A DNA stretch of 6,175 nucleotides, taken from contig JAEZHO010000140.1 of assembly GCA_023416545.1 (NCBI GenBank), forward strand, positions 1-6,175. The letters run 5' to 3'. Position 1 is the first letter of the stretch, and each line of letters begins with the position of its first letter. Positions 1 to 5,576 of this stretch are shown piece after piece. Origin of the DNA: Pseudomonadota bacterium (lineage in GTDB: Bacteria > Pseudomonadota > Alphaproteobacteria > Rhizobiales > Rhizobiaceae). The translations under genes were made by a program, and so were the position numbers. Below the pieces are notes generated by a model, which did no database searches, was not told where the DNA came from, and was given only the letters and a program-made list of their open reading frames with translations.

Positions 1-773
1 AAATGGAAGAGATCCATTTCCCGGCCGAGCTTGCGGTGGTCGCGCTTTTCCGCCTCGGCCAGCACGTGGAGGTACTGGTCGAGCTCCTCCTGCGTCGCCC
101 AGGCCGTGCCGTAGATGCGGGTCAGCATCGGGTTGTTGGAATCGCCGCGCCAGTAGGCGCCAGCCACCTTCATCAGCTTGAAGGCCGTGCCGATCTGGCC
201 GGTGGAGGCCATGTGGGGGCCGCGGCAGAGGTCGAACCAGTCGCCCTGGTAATAGATCTTGAGGTCCTGGTCTTCCGGGATCGCGTCCACCAGTTCGACC
301 TTGTAGTCCTCGCCCTTGGACGCAAAGACTTCCCGCGCCTTGTTGCGCGGCCAGACTTCCTTGGTGAACGGCTTGTTGCGGGCGATGATCTCCTTCATCT
401 TCGCCTCGATCTTCGGCAGGTCTTCAGGCGTAAACGGCGTGTCCCGCGCGAAATCGTAATAGAACCCGTTCTCGATGACCGGCCCGATCGTGACCTGCGT
501 CGACGGCCACAGTTCCTGCACGGCCTCGGCCATCACGTGCGCTGCATCGTGGCGGATCAGTTCGAGCGCGCGGGGATCGGTTCGCGTGACGATCTCGATC
601 GCACCGTCGGTGACGGGATCGGAAAGATCGCGCAGCGCGCCGTCGATGGTGATGGCAACGGCCTTCTTCGCCAGCGACTTCGATATCGATTCGGCGACGT
701 CGCGGCCGGTCGTTCCGGCGTCGAACGCGCGGACGGAGCCATCGGGAAAGGTAAGGGAAACGGATTGGGACAT
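1..773 (-). CDS. thrS: Threonyl-tRNA synthetase, N-terminal part (cut by window edge)
   Basis: Charges tRNA-Thr with threonine in the cytoplasm and edits mischarged Ser-tRNA-Thr. About 257 N-terminal residues are visible, and the gene continues beyond base 1. Residues 1-61 form the TGS domain. Residues about 65-230 are the editing (SAD) domain, with the metal-binding set HDAAH (H75, H79) and DLCRGPH (C183, H187); these correspond to E. coli H73/H77/C182/H186. The visible part ends at REMDLFHF, the entry to the class II catalytic core, so that core lies outside the window. The ATG at 773 is chosen because AAGGAG sits 6 bases upstream and the protein starts MSQSVSLTFPDG, as expected for a TGS domain. 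It lies 126 bases downstream of yidD on the same strand, so it may be read from the same transcript or from its own leader, which holds two hairpins. Identification is very secure. Confidence 0.98.
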   Translation of the reverse strand, partial: MSQSVSLTFPDGSVRAFDAGTTGRDVAESISKSLAKKAVAITIDGALRDLSDPVTDGAIEIVTRTDPRALELIRHDAAHVMAEAVQELWPSTQVTIGPVIENGFYYDFARDTPFTPEDLPKIEAKMKEIIARNKPFTKEVWPRNKAREVFASKGEDYKVELVDAIPEDQDLKIYYQGDWFDLCRGPHMASTGQIGTAFKLMKVAGAYWRGDSNNPMLTRIYGTAWATQEELDQYLHVLAEAEKRDHRKLGREMDLFH

Positions 774-792
774 GACTGCTCCTTGGTCCAGT

Positions 793-810
793 CCCGCCAA
801 CGAATGCGGG
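793..810 (-). promoter_or_regulatory. Small hairpin in the thrS leader with Thr-anticodon-like loop
   Basis: Read on the minus strand, five G-C pairs (CCCGC/GCGGG) close the 8-base loop ATTCGTTG. The hairpin ends 19 bases before the thrS ATG and just upstream of its AAGGAG ribosome site. The loop carries U-CGU, and CGU is a threonine anticodon preceded by U as in tRNA. In E. coli, ThrRS represses its own mRNA by binding tRNA-like operator hairpins at a similar place. That such control exists here is only an inference; a stem this short could be chance in GC-rich DNA. Confidence 0.3.
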
Positions 811-822
811 TGGTGTGAATGA

Positions 823-846
823 CCGGCGCCCTGCCTCGGGCGCCGG
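823..846 (-). promoter_or_regulatory. Strong GC-rich hairpin between yidD and thrS
   Basis: A perfect 9-bp inverted repeat, CCGGCGCCC and GGGCGCCGG, surrounds a 6-base loop in the 126-base gap between yidD and thrS. No T-run follows on either strand, so it is not a textbook intrinsic terminator. It could weaken readthrough from yidD into thrS, stabilise the 3' end of the upstream message, or form part of the thrS leader structure. Strand is assigned from the flanking genes; the repeat itself is symmetric. Confidence 0.4.
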
Positions 847-899
847 CTGCGAACGCGCCGGTTGATAGAGGTTTTCAGGGACCTAGTAAAGCGCGAGGG

Positions 900-1250
900 T
901 CACGCGTGGGAGTGCCAGTAACGCCATGGCAGCCACCATTTCTGACGGGGCTGAAGCTTGTCCGGAACGGGATCGAGACCCGAGGTTCCACCCGGGCCGC
1001 AGCGTCCGACGCGAAAGAGCGCCATCCAGCCGCCGGCCCACAATCCGTGGCGGGCAATCGCCTCGTACCCGAATTCGGAACAGGTGGGGATGTGACGGCA
1101 GGAATTCCCGATGAAGCCCGAGAGGGTCAGCTGGTAAAGCCGGACCAGCCCCGTGCCGGCCAGCCGGCCGGGGGTGCGGGGGAATGGCCCCTGCCAGTTG
1201 CGGGACCGTCTTTCCGGTCTTGGATGGCTGCAGTCGGTTCGCTCGCACAT
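900..1250 (-). CDS. yidD: YidD membrane protein insertion efficiency factor
   Basis: Small membrane-associated protein of the YidD (DUF37) family, which assists insertion of inner-membrane proteins together with YidC. The 116-residue product carries the family signature: LYQLTLSGFIGNSCRHIPTC (39-57), then SEFGYEAIARHG (58-69), then RCGPGGTSGLDPVP (83-96). The conserved cysteines are C51, C57 and C84. The N-terminus is polar and carries two extra cysteines (MCERTDC). The tail is tryptophan-rich and basic. The ATG at 1250 is chosen because it follows the upstream gene's stop by one base (TGA-C-ATG) and gives a rhizobial-type N-terminus. No clear Shine-Dalgarno is seen, which fits translational coupling. 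A longer start at 1301 would overlap the scaffold gene by 50 bases and adds an arginine-rich, unconserved-looking stretch. yidD is often found beside rnpA-yidC; here it sits between an Fe-S scaffold gene and thrS. Family assignment is secure. Confidence 0.95.
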   Translation of the reverse strand: MCERTDCSHPRPERRSRNWQGPFPRTPGRLAGTGLVRLYQLTLSGFIGNSCRHIPTCSEFGYEAIARHGLWAGGWMALFRVGRCGPGGTSGLDPVPDKLQPRQKWWLPWRYWHSHA

Positions 1251-1251
1251 G

Positions 1252-1698
1252 TCAGACGACGATCTTTTGTTCCGCTCCGGCCTCGATCTGGTCGAGCGCA
1301 TCGACGACGGCGTCGAAGGTCAGCATGGTCGATGCGTGCCGCGCCTTGTAGTCCTTCACGGGCCTGAGGTAGCGCATGTCCTCGAAGCGACCCGACGGGC
1401 CCTCTCCGTCCGCCTTCAGCATAGCCAGCATCTCTTCCCGCGCGGTGCGGACCTCGTCGGGAGTGGCGCCGACGACATGGCTTGCCATCACCGAGGACGA
1501 CGCCTGGCCGAGCGCACAGGCCCGCACCTCGTGGGCGAAATCGGAGACGACGCCGTCCCGTACCTTGATGTAGACGCGCACGCGCGACCCGCAGAGCTTG
1601 GAGTGCTTTTCCGAGGTCGCATCGGCATCCTCCAGCCGCCCGGACCTCGGGATATTGCCGGCCAGTTCGAGGATCTTGCTATTATAGATGTCGTCCAT
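1252..1698 (-). CDS. IscU/SufU/NifU-type Fe-S cluster assembly scaffold protein
   Basis: Predicted cytoplasmic scaffold on which Fe-S clusters are built or passed on, or a SufU-like sulfur acceptor. The 148-residue product is a single NifU N-terminal domain: MDDIYNSKILELAGNIP, then HSKLCGS (C36), then RACALGQASSSVMASHV (C61), then the C-terminal helix around KARHASTML (residues 118-125). Canonical members bind cluster or zinc with three Cys, often plus an Asp two residues after the first. Here the third Cys position aligns with H121 and the Asp position with S38, so the ligand set appears altered; C36 and C61 are the only cysteines. The ATG at 1698 has no strong Shine-Dalgarno but gives the family's usual start. 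A promoter lies about 80 bases upstream, and yidD follows by one base, so this gene probably heads the operon. Fold assignment is firm; the biochemical role (scaffold, carrier or zinc protein) is open. Confidence 0.9.
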   Translation of the reverse strand: MDDIYNSKILELAGNIPRSGRLEDADATSEKHSKLCGSRVRVYIKVRDGVVSDFAHEVRACALGQASSSVMASHVVGATPDEVRTAREEMLAMLKADGEGPSGRFEDMRYLRPVKDYKARHASTMLTFDAVVDALDQIEAGAEQKIVV

Positions 1699-1779
1699 GT
1701 CGTGAGTGATCCGGCCTGGAATTTCCCCGGCAAGCCGCAGTCGCGACGCCCCGGTCGTGTTGATTTATGATGCCATACG

Positions 1780-1808
1780 TATATGTGACCAAAGCGGGCA
1801 AGGATCAA
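1780..1808 (-). promoter_or_regulatory. Sigma-70-type promoter for the scaffold-yidD(-thrS) set
   Basis: On the minus strand, TTGATC (1808-1803) and CATATA (1785-1780) are separated by exactly 17 bases. This is a good match to the alphaproteobacterial housekeeping pattern (CTTGAC-17-CTATAT), and the base before TTGATC is also C. The start of transcription would fall near 1773, giving a leader of about 75 bases. An 8-base palindrome, ATACGTAT (1775-1782), overlaps the -10 and the predicted start and could be an operator, though it may simply be AT-rich promoter sequence. Confidence 0.55.
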
Positions 1809-1875
1809 GAAAGCGATGCTTTGCCGCCGAATCCGGGAAATTGAGACCATAATATCTTGTAAATGAAGCTCTAAA

Positions 1876-1940
1876 GGGTCAATTACGCGGATTGAAACCA
1901 CAATCCGCCGGTCGATGGCGGTTGATGAGACATAGGCCCG
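1876..1940 (+). promoter_or_regulatory. Structured folE leader, candidate folE-motif (THF-II) riboswitch
   Basis: The folE leader contains GCGGATTG (1887-1894), loop AAACCA, and CAATCCGC (1901-1908), a perfect 8-bp hairpin. The segment CAA-T-CCGCC (1901-1909) can instead pair with GGCGGTTG (1917-1924), making a second 8-bp hairpin with one bulge; the two exclude each other. Outer pairings that could enclose the core are GGGTC/GGCCC (1876-1880 with 1935-1939) or GTCAA/TTGAT (1878-1882 with 1922-1926). A folate-sensing RNA class, the folE motif or THF-II riboswitch, is known upstream of alphaproteobacterial folE genes and acts on translation initiation. Position and fold-switching potential fit, but I could not compare the bases with the published consensus. 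The folE promoter is not clear; CATAAT at 1848-1853 could be a -10 placing the whole structure in the transcript, but it lacks a convincing -35. Confidence 0.55.
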
Positions 1941-1964
1941 ATGGTTGTTGCCCGGGAGACAGCA

Positions 1965-2579
1965 ATGGACGCAGTTGTGAAGAATTTCCCGGCCTCCGGC
2001 CAGACCGAGAGCCGCCCGACGCAGGAGCAGGCCGAGGAGGCCGTCCGCACCCTGTTGCGCTGGGTGGGCGAAAACCCGGAGCGCGAAGGCCTGCTGGACA
2101 CGCCGAAGCGGGTCGCGACCGCCTATCGCGAGCTCTTTTCCGGTTACGCGCTCTCGGCCGAGGAGGTTCTCGGCCGCACTTTCGAGGAAGTCTCCGGCTA
2201 CGACGATGCCGTGCTGGTTCGCGACATCCCGTTCTACTCCCATTGCGAACACCACATGCTGCCCATCAACGGCAAGGCCCATGTCGCCTATCTGCCGAAC
2301 GGCCGCGTGCTCGGCCTTTCGAAGATTGCCCGCGTGGTCGATATCTTCGGGCGGCGCCTCCAGACGCAGGAAAACCTGACGGCGCAGATCGCTGCGGCGA
2401 TCGAGAAGACGCTCAAGCCGCGCGGCGTGGCGGTGATGATCGAGGCGGAGCACATGTGCATGGCCATGCGCGGCGTGCAGAAGCAGGGCTCGACGACGCT
2501 CACCACCACCTTTACCGGCGAATACAGGGACAATGCCGCCGAGCAGGCGCGTTTCCTGACCCTCGTTCGCAACCGCTGA
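1965..2579 (+). CDS. folE: GTP cyclohydrolase I
   Basis: Opens the GTP imidazole ring, releases formate and forms 7,8-dihydroneopterin triphosphate, the first step of tetrahydrofolate (and pterin/queuosine precursor) synthesis. The cytoplasmic product has 204 residues. The zinc set is C94 and H97 in SHCEHHMLPI and C165 in AEHMCMAMRG; H96 and H163 match the E. coli active-site H112 and H179. Other family blocks are DTPKRV (45-50), GRVLGLSKIARVVDIF (113-128), RLQTQENLT (131-139) and QGSTTLTTTFTG (174-185). This is the FolE1 zinc-dependent type. The ATG at 1965 is preferred because GGGAG lies 6 bases upstream and the product starts MDAVVKNFP like rhizobial FolE. An in-frame ATG at 1941 would add eight residues and has a poorer ribosome site. 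hisI follows after 7 bases, so the two are very likely co-transcribed. The leader may be folate-responsive. Identification is certain. Confidence 0.98.
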   Translation: MDAVVKNFPASGQTESRPTQEQAEEAVRTLLRWVGENPEREGLLDTPKRVATAYRELFSGYALSAEEVLGRTFEEVSGYDDAVLVRDIPFYSHCEHHMLPINGKAHVAYLPNGRVLGLSKIARVVDIFGRRLQTQENLTAQIAAAIEKTLKPRGVAVMIEAEHMCMAMRGVQKQGSTTLTTTFTGEYRDNAAEQARFLTLVRNR

Positions 2580-2586
2580 GGCTCCC

Positions 2587-3048
2587 ATGCTTCGTGACTT
2601 TCCTCGGCCGTCCTCCGACAAGGCGGAACATGAGGGCGCTGGTCCGCTGGCGCCTGCGTTCGATGCCAACGGCCTCGTGACGGCCGTCGTGACCGACGTC
2701 GCCGACGGCGAGCTTCTGATGGTCGCGCACATGAACGCCGAGGCGCTGGCGCTGACTATCGACACCGGGATCGCCCACTACTACAGCCGTTCCAGGGCCA
2801 AGATCTGGAAGAAGCGCGAGACCTCCGGCAATCTGCAGACGGTTCACGAAATCCGCACGGACTGCGACCAGGACGCGATCTGGATAAAGGTATCCGTCGC
2901 CGGACACGACGCCACGTGCCACACGGGACGACGCTCGTGTTTCTATCGCGTCGTCGAGAAACGCGACGAAACCGCCGTCCTCCGGATCGCTGACGACCAC
3001 CGGCACTTCGACCCCGCGGAAGTCTACAACCCGGGCGGAACAAAGTAG
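2587..3048 (+). CDS. hisI: Phosphoribosyl-AMP cyclohydrolase (histidine biosynthesis)
   Basis: Hydrolyses N1-C6 of the adenine ring of PR-AMP to give ProFAR, the third step of histidine synthesis; cytoplasmic, Mg- and Zn-dependent. At 153 residues it is the stand-alone cyclohydrolase without the fused HisE pyrophosphatase domain common in enterics. Signature blocks are MVAHMNAEAL (45-54), the YYSRSR and IWKKRETSGNLQ region (65-84), the metal site DCDQD (92-96), and the zinc cysteines C93, C111 and C118 in ATCHTGRRSC. An unconserved acidic/basic N-terminus of about 20 residues and a tail ending NPGGTK flank the core. The ATG at 2587 is 7 bases past the folE stop, and GAGG overlapping that stop serves as ribosome site, pointing to coupling with folE. 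The pairing with folE rather than other his genes is notable; other his genes must lie elsewhere. Identification is secure. Confidence 0.97.
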   Translation: MLRDFPRPSSDKAEHEGAGPLAPAFDANGLVTAVVTDVADGELLMVAHMNAEALALTIDTGIAHYYSRSRAKIWKKRETSGNLQTVHEIRTDCDQDAIWIKVSVAGHDATCHTGRRSCFYRVVEKRDETAVLRIADDHRHFDPAEVYNPGGTK

Positions 3049-3149
3049 CCGCGCGTCGCATTCTGTGACAGACTGGCGGACACCTACACCTTTTCGCAAC
3101 CTGTCTATGCTTTCCTGCACCTCGGGAAATCGTCAGCCTGGAGGTTCTG

Positions 3150-4097
3150 ATGCTGAACTGGAGTTGGAGTCGCAGCGATCAGGCCCTTACGCCCTCGGAT
3201 CCCGCGTCCGCTCGCCCCTCCGAACCCGTTGCAATCGATGTCCCGAAGAAGGCGAAGCTTGCGCTTGCGCTCGGTGGCGGCGCGGCGCGCGGCTGGGCAC
3301 ATATCGGCGTCCTGCGCGCCCTTGACGAAGCCGGCATCGAGGTCGGCATGGTCGCCGGCACCTCGATCGGCGCGCTGGTCGGCGGATGCTATCTCGCCGG
3401 CAAGCTCGACGAACTTGAAAGCTTCGCGCGCTCGCTTACCATGCGACGGATCGCCGGGCTTCTCGACCTCACGATCGGCGGCGGCGGACTGCTGGGCGGC
3501 ATGCGCCTCACCAAGCGCATGCAGGAGCATCTCGAGGGCCTCTCCATCGAAGACCTCGACCGGACCTTCGTGGCGGTCGCGACGGAACTCCATACGGGCC
3601 ATGAAGTCTGGATCGGCAACGGTTCGCTGATCACGGCGCTGCGCGCCTCCTACGCGCTCCCCGGCATCTTCGAACCGGTCACATGCAACAACCGCACCCT
3701 GGTGGACGGCGCATTGGTAAACCCGGTCCCGACCTCGGTCTGCCGGGCCTATGAACAGCCGCTGGTGGTCGCCGTAAATCTCAATTACGACATCTTCGGC
3801 CGGTCGGCCGTGGTCAAGCACAGCGCCAGCTTCCAGGCGGTCGAGCCGCCCCGGAACAAGACGGAGCACCATCTCGGCCTGCCTGGCGTCATGGTGCAGG
3901 CGTTCAATATCATCCAGGAACGGATTTCTCGCGCGCGACTTGCGGGCGATCCGCCGGATCTCGCCCTGCATCCCCGCCTTAGCGACATCGGCCTTTCCGA
4001 GTTCCACCGGGCCGGCGAGGCGATCGATCGCGGCTATGCCGAGACGATGAACCAGATCGCTGCGCTGCAGCGGATGCAGGAAGTGTTCGCGCGCTGA
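3150..4097 (+). CDS. Patatin-like phospholipase, RssA-type
   Basis: Predicted serine acyl hydrolase acting on phospholipid or another acyl ester; its natural substrate is unknown. The 315-residue product has the patatin Ser-Asp dyad: oxyanion loop GGGAARGWAH (42-51), nucleophile S72 in GTSIG (70-74), and D186 in DGALVNPVP (186-194). The order and spacing match bacterial RssA-like proteins. The first 33 residues are polar and proline/serine-rich with no signal peptide or membrane helix, so the enzyme is probably cytoplasmic or peripheral. A glycine-rich loop (TIGGGGLLGG, 108-117) follows the nucleophile region. The ATG at 3150 has a strong ribosome site, GGAGG five bases upstream. It lies 101 bases after hisI on the same strand, so readthrough is possible; I found no convincing promoter in that gap. 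It ends 13 bases from the convergent CBS gene. Family assignment is firm, physiological role unknown. Confidence 0.93.
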   Translation: MLNWSWSRSDQALTPSDPASARPSEPVAIDVPKKAKLALALGGGAARGWAHIGVLRALDEAGIEVGMVAGTSIGALVGGCYLAGKLDELESFARSLTMRRIAGLLDLTIGGGGLLGGMRLTKRMQEHLEGLSIEDLDRTFVAVATELHTGHEVWIGNGSLITALRASYALPGIFEPVTCNNRTLVDGALVNPVPTSVCRAYEQPLVVAVNLNYDIFGRSAVVKHSASFQAVEPPRNKTEHHLGLPGVMVQAFNIIQERISRARLAGDPPDLALHPRLSDIGLSEFHRAGEAIDRGYAETMNQIAALQRMQEVFAR

Positions 4098-4110
4098 CCC
4101 GGCACCGGGT
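4097..4110. terminator. Short hairpin between convergent genes
   Basis: ACCCGG-CA-CCGGGT (realistically five pairs with a GCAC loop) fills the whole 13-base gap between the stops of the patatin and CBS genes, overlapping the last base of the first stop. Being symmetric, it could end transcripts from both sides. It has no T-run and a short stem, so the call is tentative. Confidence 0.3.
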
Positions 4111-4545
4111 TCAGCCGGCGATATAGGCCTTGATCTCCTCCGCCTCGATCTCGACCTCGCGGATGCGCGACTTCACCACGTCACCGATGGAAATGATGCC
4201 GGCAAGCCGGCCACCTTCCTCGACAGGGACGTGACGGAACCGGCCGCTGCTCATCATTTCCATCAGCTGGTTCACGGTCGTGTCTTCGCGACATCTCTGA
4301 ACATTGACGGTCATCACCGAGGATACGGGCTGATCGAGGATTGCGGCTCCCTTCTCCGCCAGGGCGCGCACCATGTCGCGCTCGGTGAAGATGCCGGCTA
4401 TCGCCCCGTCCACGCTTGTCACGACGATGGCGCCGATCTTCCGCTGGTGAAGAATTCCGGCGACCTGCAGAAGCGACTTGTCTGGGCCGACGGTGACGAC
4501 ATCGCGACCCTTCGCATCCAGCATATTCTTGACGACGATGGACAT
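4111..4545 (-). CDS. Tandem CBS-domain protein
   Basis: Small soluble protein made of one CBS pair (Bateman module), a fold that usually binds AMP, ATP, NAD or S-adenosylmethionine and reports energy or metabolite state. The 144-residue product starts MSIVVKNMLDAKG. CBS1 covers about 7-62, with the ligand-site motif GIFTERD (51-57). CBS2 covers about 73-128, with GIISIGD (116-122) and the preceding RHVPV (104-108). It ends in an acidic helix (REVEIEAEEIKAYIAG). No enzyme domain is attached, so it probably works as a dimer in solution or on a partner. The ATG at 4545 is chosen for its strong AGGAG six bases upstream and the natural CBS start; an ATG at 4641 would add 32 unconserved-looking residues. 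The rhomboid gene lies 114 bases upstream on the same strand, so co-transcription is possible but not shown. Family firm, ligand and partner unknown. Confidence 0.93.
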   Translation of the reverse strand: MSIVVKNMLDAKGRDVVTVGPDKSLLQVAGILHQRKIGAIVVTSVDGAIAGIFTERDMVRALAEKGAAILDQPVSSVMTVNVQRCREDTTVNQLMEMMSSGRFRHVPVEEGGRLAGIISIGDVVKSRIREVEIEAEEIKAYIAG

Positions 4546-4659
4546 GGCTTTCTCCTCGCATACCAGGTGCACGCGGCTAGCGCCCTCCCCCATGAGCGAT
4601 ATCCGCCCGTGGATGGTGCCCCTACACGGCGGGGAATGCAATATACCGGAGGAGCACCC

Positions 4660-5382
4660 TTATCGGGTTGCGGTCGGAACCGGATCGAAGAAGCCGAACA
4701 GCAGGTATCCGAAGAGGAAGCCGCCGATATGCGCGTCCCAGGCGATCTGCCCGGCGTCCTGGCCGAACAGCGGAAGGCCGATCGCGATCAGGACATTGCC
4801 CACGAACCAGATCGCCACGAAGACCGCGACAGTGCGGTTTCGCAGCGCTCCCAGGATCGACTGTCTCGGATAGAGATGTCCGTAGGTCCTGTCGAAGCCG
4901 CCGCGAACCGGAAAGGCGAAGCGGCAGGCGGCGCCCATGAGCGCGGACACAACCCCCGACGCGCCGATCAGGACCGTCTGCTCGCCCCAGTGGAGTGCCG
5001 CGTGGAAGAAGGCCGCAGCCGCAGCCGACAATATCCAGAAGATCACGTAGCGTGTCGTCCCGATCCGGCGCACGACGGGTGCCCCGAAGGCGGTGAGCCA
5101 CAGCACGTTGAACGCGAGGTGCTCGATGCCGCCGTGAAGCAGCGAGTAGGTCACGGGCGTCGTGAACCATTCCGGCCCCTGCTCGGAAAGCGGATAGACA
5201 TAGCGCAGCGGCGTGAAGGCCATGTGGAACAGGAACGTGCCGACCGCGTCATCGTCCAGGAACAGCGCTTCCACGAGATAGAGCCCGCCAAGCAGCAGGA
5301 TCGTCAGAAGGAGGACCCGCGGCAGGTTGAAGACGGGCTGCCGCTCCGGCCGATATTCGACGCTGCCATTTTCCTGGTTCAT
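4660..5382 (-). CDS. Rhomboid family intramembrane serine protease
   Basis: Inner-membrane protease that cuts transmembrane segments of other proteins; its substrate is unknown. The 240-residue product (from 5382) has six predicted membrane helices, near residues 22-42, 88-105, 112-132, 136-155, 186-204 and 214-233. The catalytic set is complete: nucleophile S142 in GASG (140-143) in helix 4, H218 in AHIGG (217-221) in helix 6, and oxyanion residues H83, H88 and N92 in HGGIEHLAFN. This is the basic six-helix form without a seventh helix or extra soluble domain. The ATG at 5382 has AGGA four bases upstream; an ATG at 5400 (six residues longer) is also possible. A much longer ATG at 5586 adds 68 residues, but a possible -10 (CTATAT) lies inside that extension, so it is disfavoured. 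It diverges from the PilZ gene. Family and likely activity are well supported. Confidence 0.94.
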   Translation of the reverse strand: MNQENGSVEYRPERQPVFNLPRVLLLTILLLGGLYLVEALFLDDDAVGTFLFHMAFTPLRYVYPLSEQGPEWFTTPVTYSLLHGGIEHLAFNVLWLTAFGAPVVRRIGTTRYVIFWILSAAAAAFFHAALHWGEQTVLIGASGVVSALMGAACRFAFPVRGGFDRTYGHLYPRQSILGALRNRTVAVFVAIWFVGNVLIAIGLPLFGQDAGQIAWDAHIGGFLFGYLLFGFFDPVPTATR

Positions 5383-5428
5383 CCTGTCCTGCCACTCCAT
5401 CGCGTTATCCCAGCATCCAGCAGCCCCC

Positions 5429-5434
5429 ATATAG
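5429..5434 (-). promoter_or_regulatory. Possible -10 element of the rhomboid gene
   Basis: On the minus strand CTATAT matches the preferred alphaproteobacterial -10 exactly and would start transcription near 5422, about 20-40 bases before the candidate ATGs at 5400 and 5382. No good -35 is seen 16-18 bases upstream (TTCGCT is the best), so an activator or chance is possible. It argues against the long start at 5586. Confidence 0.35.
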
Positions 5435-5576
5435 GCGCATCCTGTCCGATAAGCGAAGTAGAAGCGGAGAATATTGGCCCACGACCAAGATCGCCCCAGT
5501 AAGTGCGACTTGCCGACACACGCAATGTTATCTCCCGCGACGTTACGATGGGCGACCTCCCCACAGGAAGCCTGAA

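Noticed and set aside
3..818. 271-codon plus-strand open frame opposite thrS
   Set aside because: It is the mirror of thrS codons; the minus strand encodes an unmistakable ThrRS.
1857..1885. TTGTAA-17-CAATTA as a folE promoter
   Set aside because: Both boxes are weak, and the implied start near 1892 would fall inside the leader hairpin that appears to belong to the transcript.
1941..1964. Upstream in-frame ATG of folE
   Set aside because: It adds eight residues atypical for rhizobial FolE and has a weaker ribosome site than the ATG at 1965; kept only as an alternative linked to leader control.
1488..2765. 425-codon minus-strand open frame across the intergenic region and folE
   Set aside because: It runs antisense to folE and the start of hisI and crosses the divergent promoter region. 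No domain is recognisable; long antisense frames are expected opposite GC-rich genes.
3049..3149. Separate promoter for the patatin gene
   Set aside because: CTATGC at 3105-3110 resembles a -10, but no -35 stands at the right distance; nothing convincing was found in the gap.
3105..4007. 300-codon minus-strand open frame opposite the patatin gene
   Set aside because: Antisense mirror of a gene with a clear GTSIG/DGA dyad and a strong ribosome site.
4615..4658. 8-bp inverted repeat (minus strand GGTGCTCC and GGGGCACC) after the rhomboid stop, possible terminator
   Set aside because: The loop is 28 bases, one pair is U-G, and no T-run follows; too weak to call.
4231..5502. 423-codon plus-strand open frame opposite the CBS and rhomboid genes
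   Set aside because: Its product is rich in Arg, His, Asp and Glu with no domain, and both genes on the other strand have intact catalytic or ligand motifs.
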